The notes beneath the pieces were generated by a model that worked only from the letters and a program-made list of their open reading frames with translations, was not told where the DNA came from and searched no databases. The position numbers were made by a program, and so were the translations under genes. A stretch of DNA of 30,300 nucleotides. It comes from Carthagonibacter metallireducens. GTDB taxonomy: Bacteria > Gemmatimonadota > Gemmatimonadetes > Palauibacterales > Palauibacteraceae. The stretch lies in contig JAMJQQ010000043.1 in assembly GCA_023554445.1 (NCBI GenBank), positions 1 through 30,300 on the forward strand. Reading direction: 5' to 3'. Of the stretch, positions 7,593-16,603 are shown piece by piece. Positions within the stretch are counted from its first letter, which is position 1. The number at the start of each line of letters is the position of its first letter.

Positions 7593-8483
7593 ATGACCGC
7601 GAAGATCATAGATGGGAATGCGATCGCCGCCTCGGTGCGGGAAGATGTCAAGGCTGAGGCCACGGCGCTGCGGGAGAAGGGAATCGAGCCCTGTCTCGCC
7701 GTGATGCTGGTCGGGGAGGACCCGGCGTCGCGCGTGTACGTGGGGATGAAAGAGAAGAAGTGCGCCGAGGTCGGGATCCGGAACATCGATGCCCGGCTCC
7801 CCGCCGAGACTTCACAAGAAGAGATTCTCCGCATCCTCGACGAATGGAACGCGGACCCCTCCATTCACGGAATCCTCGTCCAGCTTCCACTCCCGGACCA
7901 CGTGGACGAGAGCACTGTCACCGAGCGGATCCTCCCCGAAAAGGACGTGGACGGATTCCACCCGGTCAACGTCGGCCGCATGTCGGCCGGTGACACGGAT
8001 GCATTTCGTCCCTGCACCCCGCACGGCGTCCAGGTCATGCTCAAGCACATCGGTTGGGATCCGTCGGGAAAGCACGCCGTCGTGGTCGGCCGCTCCAATA
8101 TCGTCGGCCGACCGATGGCCACGATCCTGTCTCAGAAGCAGCCGTGGGCCAACGCGACGGTCACGGTCGCGCACAGCCGCTCCGATGACCTGGCGGGCAT
8201 CTGCCGTCTCGCCGACCTGTTGATCGTCGCCGTCGGCCGACCCGAATCGGTGACCGGCGACATGGTGAAGGAGGGGGCGGTGGTGATCGATGTGGGGGTC
8301 AACCGGGTGGACGACCCGGAGGCTCCGAAAGGCTACCGTCTCGTCGGAGATGTGGCGTTCGAGGAGGCGAAGGAAGTGGCCTCGTGGATCACACCGGTAC
8401 CGGGGGGAGTCGGCCCGATGACGATCGCCATGCTGCTTCAGAATACCGTCACGGCAGCCGGTCGCTCTGCCGGGACGTCCTGA
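7593..8483 (+). CDS. folD: Bifunctional methylene-THF dehydrogenase/cyclohydrolase
   Basis: FolD interconverts methylene-, methenyl- and formyl-tetrahydrofolate, supplying one-carbon units for purine and formyl-Met-tRNA synthesis. The 296-residue protein has the catalytic Tyr/Lys pair in YVGMK (Y49, K53), QLPLP (97-101), PEKDVDGFHPVN with the conserved Asp (D120), the NADP site GRSNIVGRPM (about 168-177), and the signature TPVPGGVGPMT near the C-terminus. GGAGGAA precedes the ATG. xseA begins six bases after the stop. All key residues appear intact. Confidence 0.97.
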   Translation: MTAKIIDGNAIAASVREDVKAEATALREKGIEPCLAVMLVGEDPASRVYVGMKEKKCAEVGIRNIDARLPAETSQEEILRILDEWNADPSIHGILVQLPLPDHVDESTVTERILPEKDVDGFHPVNVGRMSAGDTDAFRPCTPHGVQVMLKHIGWDPSGKHAVVVGRSNIVGRPMATILSQKQPWANATVTVAHSRSDDLAGICRLADLLIVAVGRPESVTGDMVKEGAVVIDVGVNRVDDPEAPKGYRLVGDVAFEEAKEVASWITPVPGGVGPMTIAMLLQNTVTAAGRSAGTS

Positions 8484-8489
8484 ATCGAG

Positions 8490-9662
8490 TTGCCGTCCGC
8501 GGAGGCCGGACCCGTTCCGGGCGCGAGCCCGGAGACAGCAGTACCGGTTGCTGAGGTAAATGCCGCCGTAGCCCGGCTCCTCGAGGAAAGCTTCACGCCT
8601 CTCTGGGTGCGGGGCGAGATCAGCAACTGGAAGCCGCACAGGTCAGGTCACCGCTGGTTCAGCCTGCGGGATGAAGATCACCAGATCTCCTGCGTGATGT
8701 GGAAGTCGGACGTGGCCCGGCTCCCGGCGGAGCCGGAGGATGGCATGGCGGTCGCGGCGTTCGGCAGTCTCGGACTTTGGGAGAAGCGCGGCGACTTCCG
8801 GCTCGTGGTTCGGAGGCTGGAAGCCGAAGGCGAGGGACTCTGGCGGCTGGCATTCGAACGGATCCAGCGGAAGCTCGCGGAAGAGGGACTCCTGGATCCG
8901 TCGAGGAAGCTTCCCATACCGCGCGTTCCCCGCACGGTCGGAATCGTCACCTCCCGGTCGGGTGCGGCGCTGCGGGACGTGGTCTCCGTGATTCGTCGCC
9001 GGGCGCCCTGGACGCGAATCCTGGTATCGGACTGCCGGGTGCAGGGGGACGGCGCTGCCGAGGATATCCGTACCGCTCTCGGTCGGCTCGTCGAGGAGGG
9101 CTCGTCCGATGTGATCCTGCTGACCCGCGGGGGAGGCTCGATCGAAGATCTCTGGGCATTCAACGACGAGGACCTCGCCCGGGCCATTGCAGCGAGTCCG
9201 ATCCCGATCGTCTCGGGCGTCGGGCACGAGATCGACTTCACCCTTGCGGATCTGGTCGCCGACCTTCGGGCGCCAACTCCCTCTGCGGCGGCCGAAGCGG
9301 TCACGGAGGAAGAGTCCGTCCTTCGCTCGCGGCTGCAAGGGCTCGAGGCGGCGCTCGTCGAGGGTCTGCGGGACCGGATTCGCGGAGATTCGGATCGGAC
9401 CCGCCGGGCGCATCGGGCCCTGCAGGACGCCTGGCGCAGGGCAGGGGATGCCCGCCGCTCGCGTCTCGCGATCCTCGCGGGCCGCCTCGAGGGCCTCAGT
9501 CCACTCGGCGCCATGGAGCGCGGATTCGCGGTGCCGCTGAATTCGTCGGGTTCGGTGCTGCGCTCCGCGGCGGATTTCACACCGGGAATGCGGTTCGATT
9601 TGCGTCTGATCGATGGAGTCGTCGAGGCGGAATCGATCGAGGTCACCGAGTCCGCGCGATGA
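8490..9662 (+). CDS. xseA: Exodeoxyribonuclease VII large subunit
   Basis: XseA is the catalytic chain of exonuclease VII, which degrades single-stranded DNA from both ends. Of 390 residues, the first ~110 form the OB-fold domain (VAEVNAAVARLLEESF then LWVRGEISNWK). The catalytic domain follows with GIVTSRSGAALRDV, the glycine motif LLTRGGGSIEDLWAFND, and VSGVGHEIDFTLADLVAD. The coiled-coil region (about 270-330) is shorter than in E. coli (456 residues overall), as in many bacteria. The TTG start at 8490 has only a weak ribosome site, so translation may be coupled to folD. The stop overlaps a candidate xseB start (ATGA). Confidence 0.95.
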   Translation: MPSAEAGPVPGASPETAVPVAEVNAAVARLLEESFTPLWVRGEISNWKPHRSGHRWFSLRDEDHQISCVMWKSDVARLPAEPEDGMAVAAFGSLGLWEKRGDFRLVVRRLEAEGEGLWRLAFERIQRKLAEEGLLDPSRKLPIPRVPRTVGIVTSRSGAALRDVVSVIRRRAPWTRILVSDCRVQGDGAAEDIRTALGRLVEEGSSDVILLTRGGGSIEDLWAFNDEDLARAIAASPIPIVSGVGHEIDFTLADLVADLRAPTPSAAAEAVTEEESVLRSRLQGLEAALVEGLRDRIRGDSDRTRRAHRALQDAWRRAGDARRSRLAILAGRLEGLSPLGAMERGFAVPLNSSGSVLRSAADFTPGMRFDLRLIDGVVEAESIEVTESAR

Positions 9663-9673
9663 CGGGAGCGAAG

Positions 9674-9949
9674 ATGCGAGAAGCGAGGGAGCCAGAGTCC
9701 GTCGGATTCGAGGGACAGCTCGAAGAGATCGAGACCATCGTCGAGCGCCTCGAATCGGGTGAGGTCGAGCTCGAGGAAGCTCTCGCCCTGTTCGAACGGG
9801 GTGTGGCTCGACTCCGGCAGGCGGGCCAGCTGCTCGAGCGAGCCGAGGGACGCGTCGAGGAACTGATCGCGTCGGTGACGAAAGATGCGCTGGCCGAGGA
9901 GATGGTGGGGGAGGCCGGTACGCGCGAAGTGGAGGACGAAGAGGCGTGA
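9674..9949 (+). CDS. xseB: Exodeoxyribonuclease VII small subunit
   Basis: This small helical protein (91 residues from ATG 9674) matches XseB, which binds the XseA coiled coil. The core FEGQLEEIETIVERLESGEV, then LEEALALFERGVARLRQAGQ, is typical. The acidic tail after about residue 70 is longer than usual. ATG at 9674 has a GGGAG site five bases upstream. ATG at 9659, overlapping the xseA stop as ATGA, is an equally possible coupled start and would add five residues. It overlaps the following ispA-type gene by four bases (GTGA). Confidence 0.92.
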   Translation: MREAREPESVGFEGQLEEIETIVERLESGEVELEEALALFERGVARLRQAGQLLERAEGRVEELIASVTKDALAEEMVGEAGTREVEDEEA

Positions 9950-10851
9950 CCGCCACGTCGGCTGCGACCACCGCCACCATACTCTCCCGGCGATCCCGGA
10001 TCGAGGATGCCCTGCGGACGTTTCTCGATCGAGAGCTCGACGGGATAGCGCCGGAGGTCGCGGGGCCGATCGAATATGCCGTCATGAGTCCGGGCAAACG
10101 TATCCGGCCTCTGCTGATGATGGCGGCTTACGAGTCGGCCGGCGGGGATGGACCGGAAGTGGCCGATCTCGCCTGCAGCGTGGAACTGGTGCATGCCTAC
10201 TCGCTCGTTCACGACGATCTTCCATGCATGGATGACGACGTGCTGCGCCGGGGAAGGCCGACGCTGCATGTCAGATTCGGAGTGGGTCCGGCCGTGATGG
10301 CGGGCGCGGCGCTGATGCCGATGGCGGTCCAGGCGATCGTCGCGGCGGCGCCGTCGCTCGGACTCGAAGAGCCGGCAGTCAGATCGATGGTCAGGATGCT
10401 GACTTCCGCTTCAGGGGCCACCGGAATGGTCGGCGGACAGCTGCTGGATCTGCAGGCAGAGGGACGTCCGGTGGACCGCGACCAGCTCGAGTGCATCCAC
10501 ACGGGCAAGACGGCACGTCTGATCAGTGCGTCGGTCGCGCTCGGTGGCATGGCGGCGGGCGCCGATCGAGAGGACGTGGAGAGACTCGAGCGCTTCGGGC
10601 TGCGCCTCGGACTCGCATTCCAGGCGATCGACGATATCCTGGACCTCCGGGGAGACACGGAGGAGCTGGGCAAGGAATCAGGCCGCGACAGCGTGCTCCG
10701 CAAGGCGACGTATCCCGGCCTTTTCGGTCTAGAGGAGGCCGAGGCGATCAGCAGGGACCTGGCCCGGGCCGCGTCTGCCGAGCTGGCTGAGCTGGGCCGT
10801 GCAGAAGGCCTGCGTGAACTGGCCCGCTACATCATCGACAGGAGCCATTGA
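9946..10851 (+). CDS. ispA: Prenyl diphosphate synthase, farnesyl-type
   Basis: This enzyme condenses IPP with allylic diphosphates to make FPP (possibly GGPP) for undecaprenyl, quinone and carotenoid pathways. The 301-residue protein has GKRIRP (50-55), the first Asp-rich motif DDLPCMD (90-96), GMVGGQ (160-165), GKTARL (187-192), and the second motif DDILD (229-233). The stretch HAYSLVHDDLPCMDDD, with Tyr five residues before the first Asp, matches the E. coli IspA pattern and favours a C15 product. Chain length remains uncertain. dxs, often its neighbour, is absent; the gene sits between xseB and nadK. The GTG start overlaps the xseB stop. Confidence 0.93.
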   Translation: MTATSAATTATILSRRSRIEDALRTFLDRELDGIAPEVAGPIEYAVMSPGKRIRPLLMMAAYESAGGDGPEVADLACSVELVHAYSLVHDDLPCMDDDVLRRGRPTLHVRFGVGPAVMAGAALMPMAVQAIVAAAPSLGLEEPAVRSMVRMLTSASGATGMVGGQLLDLQAEGRPVDRDQLECIHTGKTARLISASVALGGMAAGADREDVERLERFGLRLGLAFQAIDDILDLRGDTEELGKESGRDSVLRKATYPGLFGLEEAEAISRDLARAASAELAELGRAEGLRELARYIIDRSH

Positions 10852-10852
10852 C

Positions 10853-11755
10853 GTGCGAGTCGGCGTCCACGGACACCCGGAGCATGCGACGTTGCCCGAC
10901 GCGCTGCGCAAGCTGGAATCGTGCGCGAACCGGCTGGGCCTGGAGCTCTTCCTGTCCGAAGAGATCGCAGGATGCCAGGACGGTGACGGGCGGCCCATAC
11001 TCGAAGGGCCCGCGATACCTGAGAACTTCGAAGGCCTGGATGTACTTCTCACCCTGGGTGGGGACGGTACGCTTCTGCACGGTGCACGCGCCGCCGGCCC
11101 GAACGATGTCCCGGTGCTCGGTTGCAACCTCGGGCATCTGGGCTTTCTGACTACGGCGCCGGCTGGCGAGCTCTGCCGCGTGCTCGAGCGCTTTCAGGCA
11201 GGAGAGACCGTCGAGGAGAAGCGGCTCACTCTCGACGTCAGCGTCGAGCGACCATCCGAACCGGATGAGTCGAAGCGAGCTCGGGCCTGGAACGGGTACG
11301 TCTTGAACGACGCGGTGGTTCACAAGGGAGGATTCGCGCGCCTGATTCGCCTGCGGGTCTGGGTGGACGACGAAGAGATCGGGCAATACAGCGCCGACGG
11401 CATCGTCGTGGCGACCGCCACCGGCTCGACGGCCTACAGTCTCTCGGCAGGCGGACCGATTCTGGTTCCCGAAATGGACGCGATCGTGGCCAGTCCGATC
11501 TGCCCGCACACGCTGGCTGTCCGGCCCGTCGTCGTTCCGGGCGATTCGGTCATCACGATCGAGCTCACGAGCGACGTAGGGGGGATTCTCGTGACCGTGG
11601 ATGGTCAGGCCGGCGGTACGGTCGCACCGGGAGACAGGGTCCGGGTGGCTCGCTCACCGCATCCCGTGCGCCTGGTTCGACTTCCCGAGGACAATTTCTT
11701 CAAGGTGCTGCGCCGGAAGCTGCGCTGGGGCGATGTACGGCCCAGCCGCCGTTGA
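10853..11755 (+). CDS. nadK: NAD kinase
   Basis: NadK phosphorylates NAD to NADP. The 300-residue product has the defining GGDGT (69-73), NLGHLGFLT (92-100), the NGYVLNDAVVHKGG block (about 145-158), and TGSTAYSLSAGGPI (about 190-203) followed by PHTLAVRPVVVP. I chose GTG at 10853 because AGGAG lies eight bases upstream and just one base separates it from the ispA stop. Starting further upstream would run back into ispA. nadK beside recN is a common arrangement. Confidence 0.95.
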   Translation: MRVGVHGHPEHATLPDALRKLESCANRLGLELFLSEEIAGCQDGDGRPILEGPAIPENFEGLDVLLTLGGDGTLLHGARAAGPNDVPVLGCNLGHLGFLTTAPAGELCRVLERFQAGETVEEKRLTLDVSVERPSEPDESKRARAWNGYVLNDAVVHKGGFARLIRLRVWVDDEEIGQYSADGIVVATATGSTAYSLSAGGPILVPEMDAIVASPICPHTLAVRPVVVPGDSVITIELTSDVGGILVTVDGQAGGTVAPGDRVRVARSPHPVRLVRLPEDNFFKVLRRKLRWGDVRPSRR

Positions 11756-11791
11756 TGCGGACTCCTTGATCCGGCGGAGGAATCGTCTGTA

Positions 11792-13504
11792 ATGCTGACG
11801 GAGCTTCGCATCCGGAACTACGCCGTGATCGACGACCTGCGCGTCGAGTTCGGACCCGGCCTCACGGTGTTGAGCGGGGAGACCGGGGCCGGCAAGTCGA
11901 TCGTAGTCGGCGCTCTCTCGCTGCTGCTCGGGGAGCGGGCCGCATCCGACGTGATTCGCGCGGGAGAGGACCGGGCCGTCGTGGAGGGCGTGTTCGGGAT
12001 TCCCGACGACCCGGCGTTCAGGGCCCGCTGCGAGGAAGCCGGCATCGATCTTACGGACGACGGGATCATCCTGAAGCGGGAGTTGCAGCGGGAAGGCCGG
12101 AATCGAGCCTGGATCAACGGGTCACCCGCGACCGCCGGCCTGATCGGAGAATTGGGGTCTGCACTCGTCGACCTGCATGGCCAGCACGAGCACCAGGCGC
12201 TGCTGCGGCCTGCACCTCAACGCCGGATCGTGGACGAGTACGCGGGTGCCGTCGCGCTGGCACGCGAGGTCCGCTCGGCCTGGGCGCGTGTGCGTGATCG
12301 GGAGTCGGAACTGGAGGGATTGCGGGAAGCGGTGAGCACCGCCCGCGATACGGCCGATCGATTGACCCGGAAGGCAGAGGAGATCGAGAAGGCGGGGCTG
12401 GAGCCGGACGAAGACGAGCGACTGGCCGCTGAGATCAAGCGACTCGAAAACTCCGAGGAGCTCCTCGAACTGAGCGGACAGCTGCACGAGGCGGTGTACG
12501 GCGATGAGAGCTCCATGGTCGATCGGCTGGGTGAATTGCGGCGCACCCTCGAAGGACTGCTACGGATAGACCCTGAGGTCGGCGAGCTGGAATCGCTGTT
12601 CGAATCGGGACTGGCGAGCCTCGACGAACTCGGCCGCAGGTTGCGGGACTACCGGTATGCGGTGGAGCACGATCCCGGACGCCTCGCCAGTCTGCGGCAG
12701 CGACGGGAGCTCATCGCCCACCTTCGCCGGACCTACGGCGGCACGGTTGAAGAGCTGATCGAAGCCGGCAGGGAAGCCCGGACCGAACTTCTGAAGATCG
12801 AGACCTCGGAAGCGGAAGTCGGCCGGCTCCAGGACGCCCTGACCGAGGCTCGTGCCGAGCTCGAAGCGCTGGCGGATCGGCTCGGTTCGGTTCGGCGCAC
12901 GGCAGCTGAACGGCTCGAGCGAGAGGTGACGGATCAGCTCTCCGAGCTCGGGTTGCCCGGAGGTCGCTTCAAGGTCGATGTCGCGCAGCTTGACGCGCCC
13001 GGACCCGACGGCGCGGAGACGATTTCCTTCCTGGTCAGCCTGAACCCCGGGTTCGAGCCGGGACCGCTCGGCCGCGTCGCGTCGGGAGGCGAGTTGAGCC
13101 GCGTCATGCTGGCACTGAAGAGTGTTCTGGCGGATGCCGACGCGGTGCCGAGCCTGGTATTCGATGAGATCGATTCCGGCGTCGGTGGACAGGTCGCACA
13201 CGCGGTAGCCGATCGGCTCGGCGGCGTCGCCGACTCACACCAGGTATTCGCCATCACGCACCTCGCTCAGATCGCGGCACGTGCCGACACACAGTACCGG
13301 GTCGAGAAGATCCAGCGGGATGGAGTGGTCGCGACGCGCGTCGTCCGACTGTCGGAGGAGGAGCGACCGACGGAGATCTCCCGCATGCTGGGCGGAGATC
13401 CGGAAAGTGAAGTGTCGCTGAGGCACGCGAAGGAGCTTCTCGAGCGCCGCGATCCGGTCGCGGGCGAGGAACTCAGAACAGCTGAAGCGGAACCCGCAGA
13501 CTGA
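11792..13504 (+). CDS. recN: DNA repair protein RecN
   Basis: RecN is an SMC-like ATPase that holds DNA ends during double-strand-break repair. The 570-residue length is normal. It starts LTELRIRNYAVIDDL and has Walker A GETGAGKS (29-36), a two-part coiled coil (about 150-380), the ABC signature SGGELSR with Walker B LVFDEIDSGVGG (about 430-465), and ITHLAQIAARAD near residue 490. GGAGGAAT precedes the ATG. It is the last gene of the housekeeping run. Its final 32 bases overlap the end of the convergent outer-membrane gene. I see no LexA-type operator, though one of an unfamiliar kind could be missed. Confidence 0.97.
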   Translation: MLTELRIRNYAVIDDLRVEFGPGLTVLSGETGAGKSIVVGALSLLLGERAASDVIRAGEDRAVVEGVFGIPDDPAFRARCEEAGIDLTDDGIILKRELQREGRNRAWINGSPATAGLIGELGSALVDLHGQHEHQALLRPAPQRRIVDEYAGAVALAREVRSAWARVRDRESELEGLREAVSTARDTADRLTRKAEEIEKAGLEPDEDERLAAEIKRLENSEELLELSGQLHEAVYGDESSMVDRLGELRRTLEGLLRIDPEVGELESLFESGLASLDELGRRLRDYRYAVEHDPGRLASLRQRRELIAHLRRTYGGTVEELIEAGREARTELLKIETSEAEVGRLQDALTEARAELEALADRLGSVRRTAAERLEREVTDQLSELGLPGGRFKVDVAQLDAPGPDGAETISFLVSLNPGFEPGPLGRVASGGELSRVMLALKSVLADADAVPSLVFDEIDSGVGGQVAHAVADRLGGVADSHQVFAITHLAQIAARADTQYRVEKIQRDGVVATRVVRLSEEERPTEISRMLGGDPESEVSLRHAKELLERRDPVAGEELRTAEAEPAD

Positions 13505-15104
13505 AGGTCATGATGTCGGACGCAGGCGTCATCCCGCCGCCGCCCGCGATCGAACCCTGCCAAACCAGCGAGAGCTCCACGGGGAAGTTCGCGATCCCCG
13601 CCAGATAGCGTGGTGTGGTGCGGTACCAGCCACCGATTCCCAGGCGGTGCCGGGTCTGGCCGGTCCCGGCGCCGAGCGGGGCCGGATCGGGGGCGCCTTC
13701 CCCCGAGTACACGTCGGATCCCTTGCTGCGCCAGCGGTACTCGATGCCCAGCGACAGGGTCTCGTTGAGCCGGAAGCGGGGGGAGAGCCGCAACTCGACG
13801 ATGTCTCCGAGATCCCTCGAGACGGTTCGCTGCTGGTCGGCGTAGGCGAAAGGGGCCCCGGCGGTCTGCACGCGAGTGACCAGCTCATCCTCCAGCTGCA
13901 GCACGTACCGCAGGCTTCCCACCACCCAGAGCCAGCGGCCGAATTGTGCGTCCTGCCACAGGCCCAGCTCCACGTCGGTCTGGCCGGTGCCGATCGGCTG
14001 CTGGAGCGGGGTCGATGGCACCAGGTACGGATCGACGTCCGGCTCGGAGAGAGGAATTCTCACTCGAACACCGGCCGTCGTGCGAAACCGTATGCCGTCG
14101 CCCCTCAGGTCCGGCTCGCGGGTGGCTCGAAATCGATCTTCATCCACCGGCTGGACCGGATCGAACGTGTCCAGCAGCAGGACGCGGAGACCCACGTCGA
14201 TCTCTCCGGGTGCCCAGCCCCGGACGGTGGTCTGCAACGAGTCGAGCCCGATCGGCGAGCCGCCCAGGATTCGCTGAAAGTCCGAGGTCTGAGCCGAATC
14301 GGGAAGCGTGTACTCCGGCAATTCGAGTCCGAAGCCCTGGTAACCGGTCGACAGCTCCGCGTAACGACCGGTCATGCCGGCTCCGGCATCCGATCCCGCG
14401 ACCGGCAGGAGTCCGTCCTGATCGACGCGCGAGGCGAGCGCGTCCCGGTACGCCCCCGAATCGTTCAGGAGCTCGACGGCGGCCGCTTCCTGCTCGGGGG
14501 TCAGCGTGCCTCCCTCCACCAGGGCCTCGAGGTCCGAGCGCGCCGCGTCGAACGAGGAAAAGTAGCTGTCGGGCGCCGGGAACACGGAAGAAGACGGCAC
14601 GAAGCCGGCTGTCGTCGAATCGTACGCGAACGAGGTCTCGACCGTGCCGCGCACGAGAGGCACGGAGAAATCCAGGGCGACCCGGCCGAACAGGCCGAAG
14701 GAAAGTCCCAGGGGTACGGTTCGGACGTCCCTGGTGATGGAACCGTACACGGTGCTGCCGAGCGATACGTCCGCCGCCGCGAGCGAGTCGTAGCCGAGCG
14801 CCATGGCGTCTCGATTCAGGTCGGCCAGCAGCGGGTCGATTCCCGGAAACAGCCGATTCACGATCGGACCATCGTAGGCGGAATGAAGCGGCTCTCGCGA
14901 ACCGCCGTCGCCGAACTGGTCGCTCCATATCTCCCAGCTCGGCGCGAACTCGATCCACAACGAGCCGTGCCGCGGGACGCGCGCGTCGCGATCGTATGCC
15001 TGGGAATAAACGGCGGACGGAGTGGCCAGGGTCAGGGCGAGGGCCGCCGGACCCACGGCGCGGCGAAAGGCATCGCCGGTCCGGCTGCTTGAGATCATCT
15101 GCAT
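13473..15104 (-). CDS. Predicted outer-membrane beta-barrel protein, function unknown
   Basis: I do not recognise the family. The 543-residue product has a signal peptide (basic start, hydrophobic VGPAALALTLATPSA at about 18-32, cleavage near SQA). Many amphipathic strands alternate with Asp/Gly-rich loops, for example LGLSFGLFGRVALDFSVPL, IDVGLRVLLLDTF and LSLGIEYRWRSKGSDVY. It ends in LRVPLQLF, with the terminal Phe typical of barrels assembled by the BAM machine. A central region (about 170-270) is soluble-looking and rich in Asp, Ser and Ala. ATG at 15104 is the longest start, but GGAGAG lies only three bases upstream of it and nine from the next ATG (15098), which may be the true start. 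It converges on recN. The 154 bases between it and tRNA-Cys should hold divergent promoters. Confidence 0.82.
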   Translation of the reverse strand: MQMISSSRTGDAFRRAVGPAALALTLATPSAVYSQAYDRDARVPRHGSLWIEFAPSWEIWSDQFGDGGSREPLHSAYDGPIVNRLFPGIDPLLADLNRDAMALGYDSLAAADVSLGSTVYGSITRDVRTVPLGLSFGLFGRVALDFSVPLVRGTVETSFAYDSTTAGFVPSSSVFPAPDSYFSSFDAARSDLEALVEGGTLTPEQEAAAVELLNDSGAYRDALASRVDQDGLLPVAGSDAGAGMTGRYAELSTGYQGFGLELPEYTLPDSAQTSDFQRILGGSPIGLDSLQTTVRGWAPGEIDVGLRVLLLDTFDPVQPVDEDRFRATREPDLRGDGIRFRTTAGVRVRIPLSEPDVDPYLVPSTPLQQPIGTGQTDVELGLWQDAQFGRWLWVVGSLRYVLQLEDELVTRVQTAGAPFAYADQQRTVSRDLGDIVELRLSPRFRLNETLSLGIEYRWRSKGSDVYSGEGAPDPAPLGAGTGQTRHRLGIGGWYRTTPRYLAGIANFPVELSLVWQGSIAGGGGMTPASDIMTFSLRVPLQLF

Positions 15105-15258
15105 CGGCTCTCCGCGAGCGGGTGGAGTCCGGCGGTGGGGCGAATATGCTCATCCGTGCGAAACGGGCACAAGTCGGGTTCGATCCGGGCACCTGCCCCT
15201 TTCCCGGGTCCGCGCGCTTCGATACGATGTTGCCGCGTGCGACCCCGTCGGGCGCGAA

Positions 15259-15329
15259 GGCGCCGTGGCCGAGTGGCTAGGCAGGGGCCTGCAAAGCCCC
15301 CTACTCCGGTTCGAATCCGGACGGCGCCT
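15259..15329 (+). tRNA. tRNA-Cys(GCA)
   Basis: The cloverleaf is complete. Acceptor GGCGCCG (15259-15265) pairs with CGGCGCC (15322-15328). The anticodon stem is GGGGC/GCCCC around loop CTGCAAA, with GCA at 15291-15293. The T-arm is TCCGG-TTCGAAT-CCGGA (15305-15321). The discriminator is T, as expected for cysteine tRNA. CCA is not encoded. A possible -10 (TACGAT, 15223-15228) lies about 30 bases upstream with a poor -35. Confidence 0.96.
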
Positions 15330-15360
15330 CTCCTCCTTCCTCCGGGTCGAGGTTCAACGC

Positions 15361-16470
15361 GTGAAGCGTTTCATCACCATCGACAACGTCCTGGCCTCGC
15401 TGCTCGTCTTCATCCCCATCGCGTTCGTCATGCGCTACGTGATGGACATGGAGGGAACGCCGATCTTCCTGACCGCCGCGGTCAGCATCATCCCGCTCGC
15501 CGGCTACATGGGGCGGGCGACCGAGCGGCTCGCCGACCAGGTGGGAGCAGGGATCGGCGGACTGCTGAACGCGACGTTCGGAAACGCGGCCGAATTGATC
15601 ATTGCCATTCTCGCGCTTCGCGCGGGATTGCAGGGTGTCGTGAAGGCATCGCTCACCGGCTCGATCATCGGGAACATCCTGCTGGTGTTCGGACTGGCGG
15701 CCCTGGCCGGAGGACTGAAACATCCCCCGATCCAGAAATTCAACCGCACCGCAGCCAGTCTCGGCGCGACGATGCTGGTTCTCAGCGCGATCGGCCTGGT
15801 CATACCGGCGATATTCCACGCTCTGGCGGGCGACGGGCATGCGGGCATCGAGCGGAATCTGAGCTTCGACATCTCGATCGTCCTGATCATCACCTACGTG
15901 CTCAGCCTCGTTTTCAGTCTGCGGACCCATTCGCACCTGTACCTCGGCGCAGCACATGCCGATGAGCACGGGGATGGGACCCACAACGGGTCCGGTAAGG
16001 ACCGCGGCGAGGCGATACGGGCCCTCGGCCTGCTGGCGCTCTCGGCGACCGCGGTAGGAGTCATGTCGGAAATGATGGTGGGGAGCCTCGAGCAGGCCGC
16101 CCACGAGCTCGGGATGACCGAGGTCTTCGTAGGAGTGATTCTCGTGGCCCTCGTCGGCAACGCGGCCGAACATTCCACCTCGGTGCTGATGGCACTGAAG
16201 AACAAGATGGATCTCAGCGTCAACATAGCGCTCGGGTCCTCGATTCAGATCGCGCTCTTCGTCGCTCCGCTCCTCGTTTTCATCAGCTACTTCATCGGAC
16301 CGGCACCGATGGACCTCAGGTTCACCGGTCTCGAGGTGGTGGCCGTCGTGCTGTCGGTAGGAATCATGGCACTGGTGTGCCAGGATGGAGAATCGCACTG
16401 GATGGAGGGGGTGCAGTTGCTCGCCGTGTACCTGATGCTGGGAATCGCTTTCTTCTTCCTGCCTGTCTGA
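15361..16470 (+). CDS. cax: Cax-type Ca2+/H+ antiporter
   Basis: This 369-residue inner-membrane protein has about eleven hydrophobic segments and the two inverted-repeat signatures of the cation/proton exchanger family: GNAAELIIAILALR (about 77-90) and GNAAEHSTSVLMALK (about 267-281), each with the ion-binding Glu. A cytoplasmic His/Asp/Gly-rich loop (about 190-215, HSHLYLGAAHADEHGDG) divides the halves and could bind metal. It should export Ca2+ (or Mn2+) using the proton gradient. I chose GTG at 15361 because the first membrane helix follows and any earlier start would overlap tRNA-Cys. GAGG about eight bases upstream can serve as ribosome site. Confidence 0.93.
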   Translation: MKRFITIDNVLASLLVFIPIAFVMRYVMDMEGTPIFLTAAVSIIPLAGYMGRATERLADQVGAGIGGLLNATFGNAAELIIAILALRAGLQGVVKASLTGSIIGNILLVFGLAALAGGLKHPPIQKFNRTAASLGATMLVLSAIGLVIPAIFHALAGDGHAGIERNLSFDISIVLIITYVLSLVFSLRTHSHLYLGAAHADEHGDGTHNGSGKDRGEAIRALGLLALSATAVGVMSEMMVGSLEQAAHELGMTEVFVGVILVALVGNAAEHSTSVLMALKNKMDLSVNIALGSSIQIALFVAPLLVFISYFIGPAPMDLRFTGLEVVAVVLSVGIMALVCQDGESHWMEGVQLLAVYLMLGIAFFFLPV

Positions 16471-16501
16471 ACGGGAACCGGTTGTCGAGCAACCTCCGTC
16501 G

Positions 16502-16539
16502 CCCGGCTCGCATCCAAGCAGGTGGCCGGGTGTTGTTAT
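16502..16539 (+). terminator. Weak terminator-like hairpin after cax
   Basis: CCCGGC (16502-16507) can pair with GCCGGG (16525-16530), followed by TGTTGTTAT, a broken T-run. It lies 31 bases past the cax stop in the 133-base gap before the efflux operon and could end the cax transcript. The long loop and interrupted T-run make it uncertain. I found no convincing promoter for the next operon in the remaining bases. Confidence 0.3.
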
Positions 16540-16603
16540 GAGAAATGGATGATGCGGGCGATCACTTTCGCCCCGCTCCTCACTCGATCGACGCAGGACA
16601 GCC

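Noticed and set aside
8643..10097. 484-codon open frame on the minus strand
   Set aside because: It is antisense to xseA, xseB and the start of ispA, all well supported; its composition is Arg/Pro-rich.
15022..15360. Upstream extension of the cax reading frame
   Set aside because: It would translate through tRNA-Cys; the first membrane helix starts just after GTG 15361.
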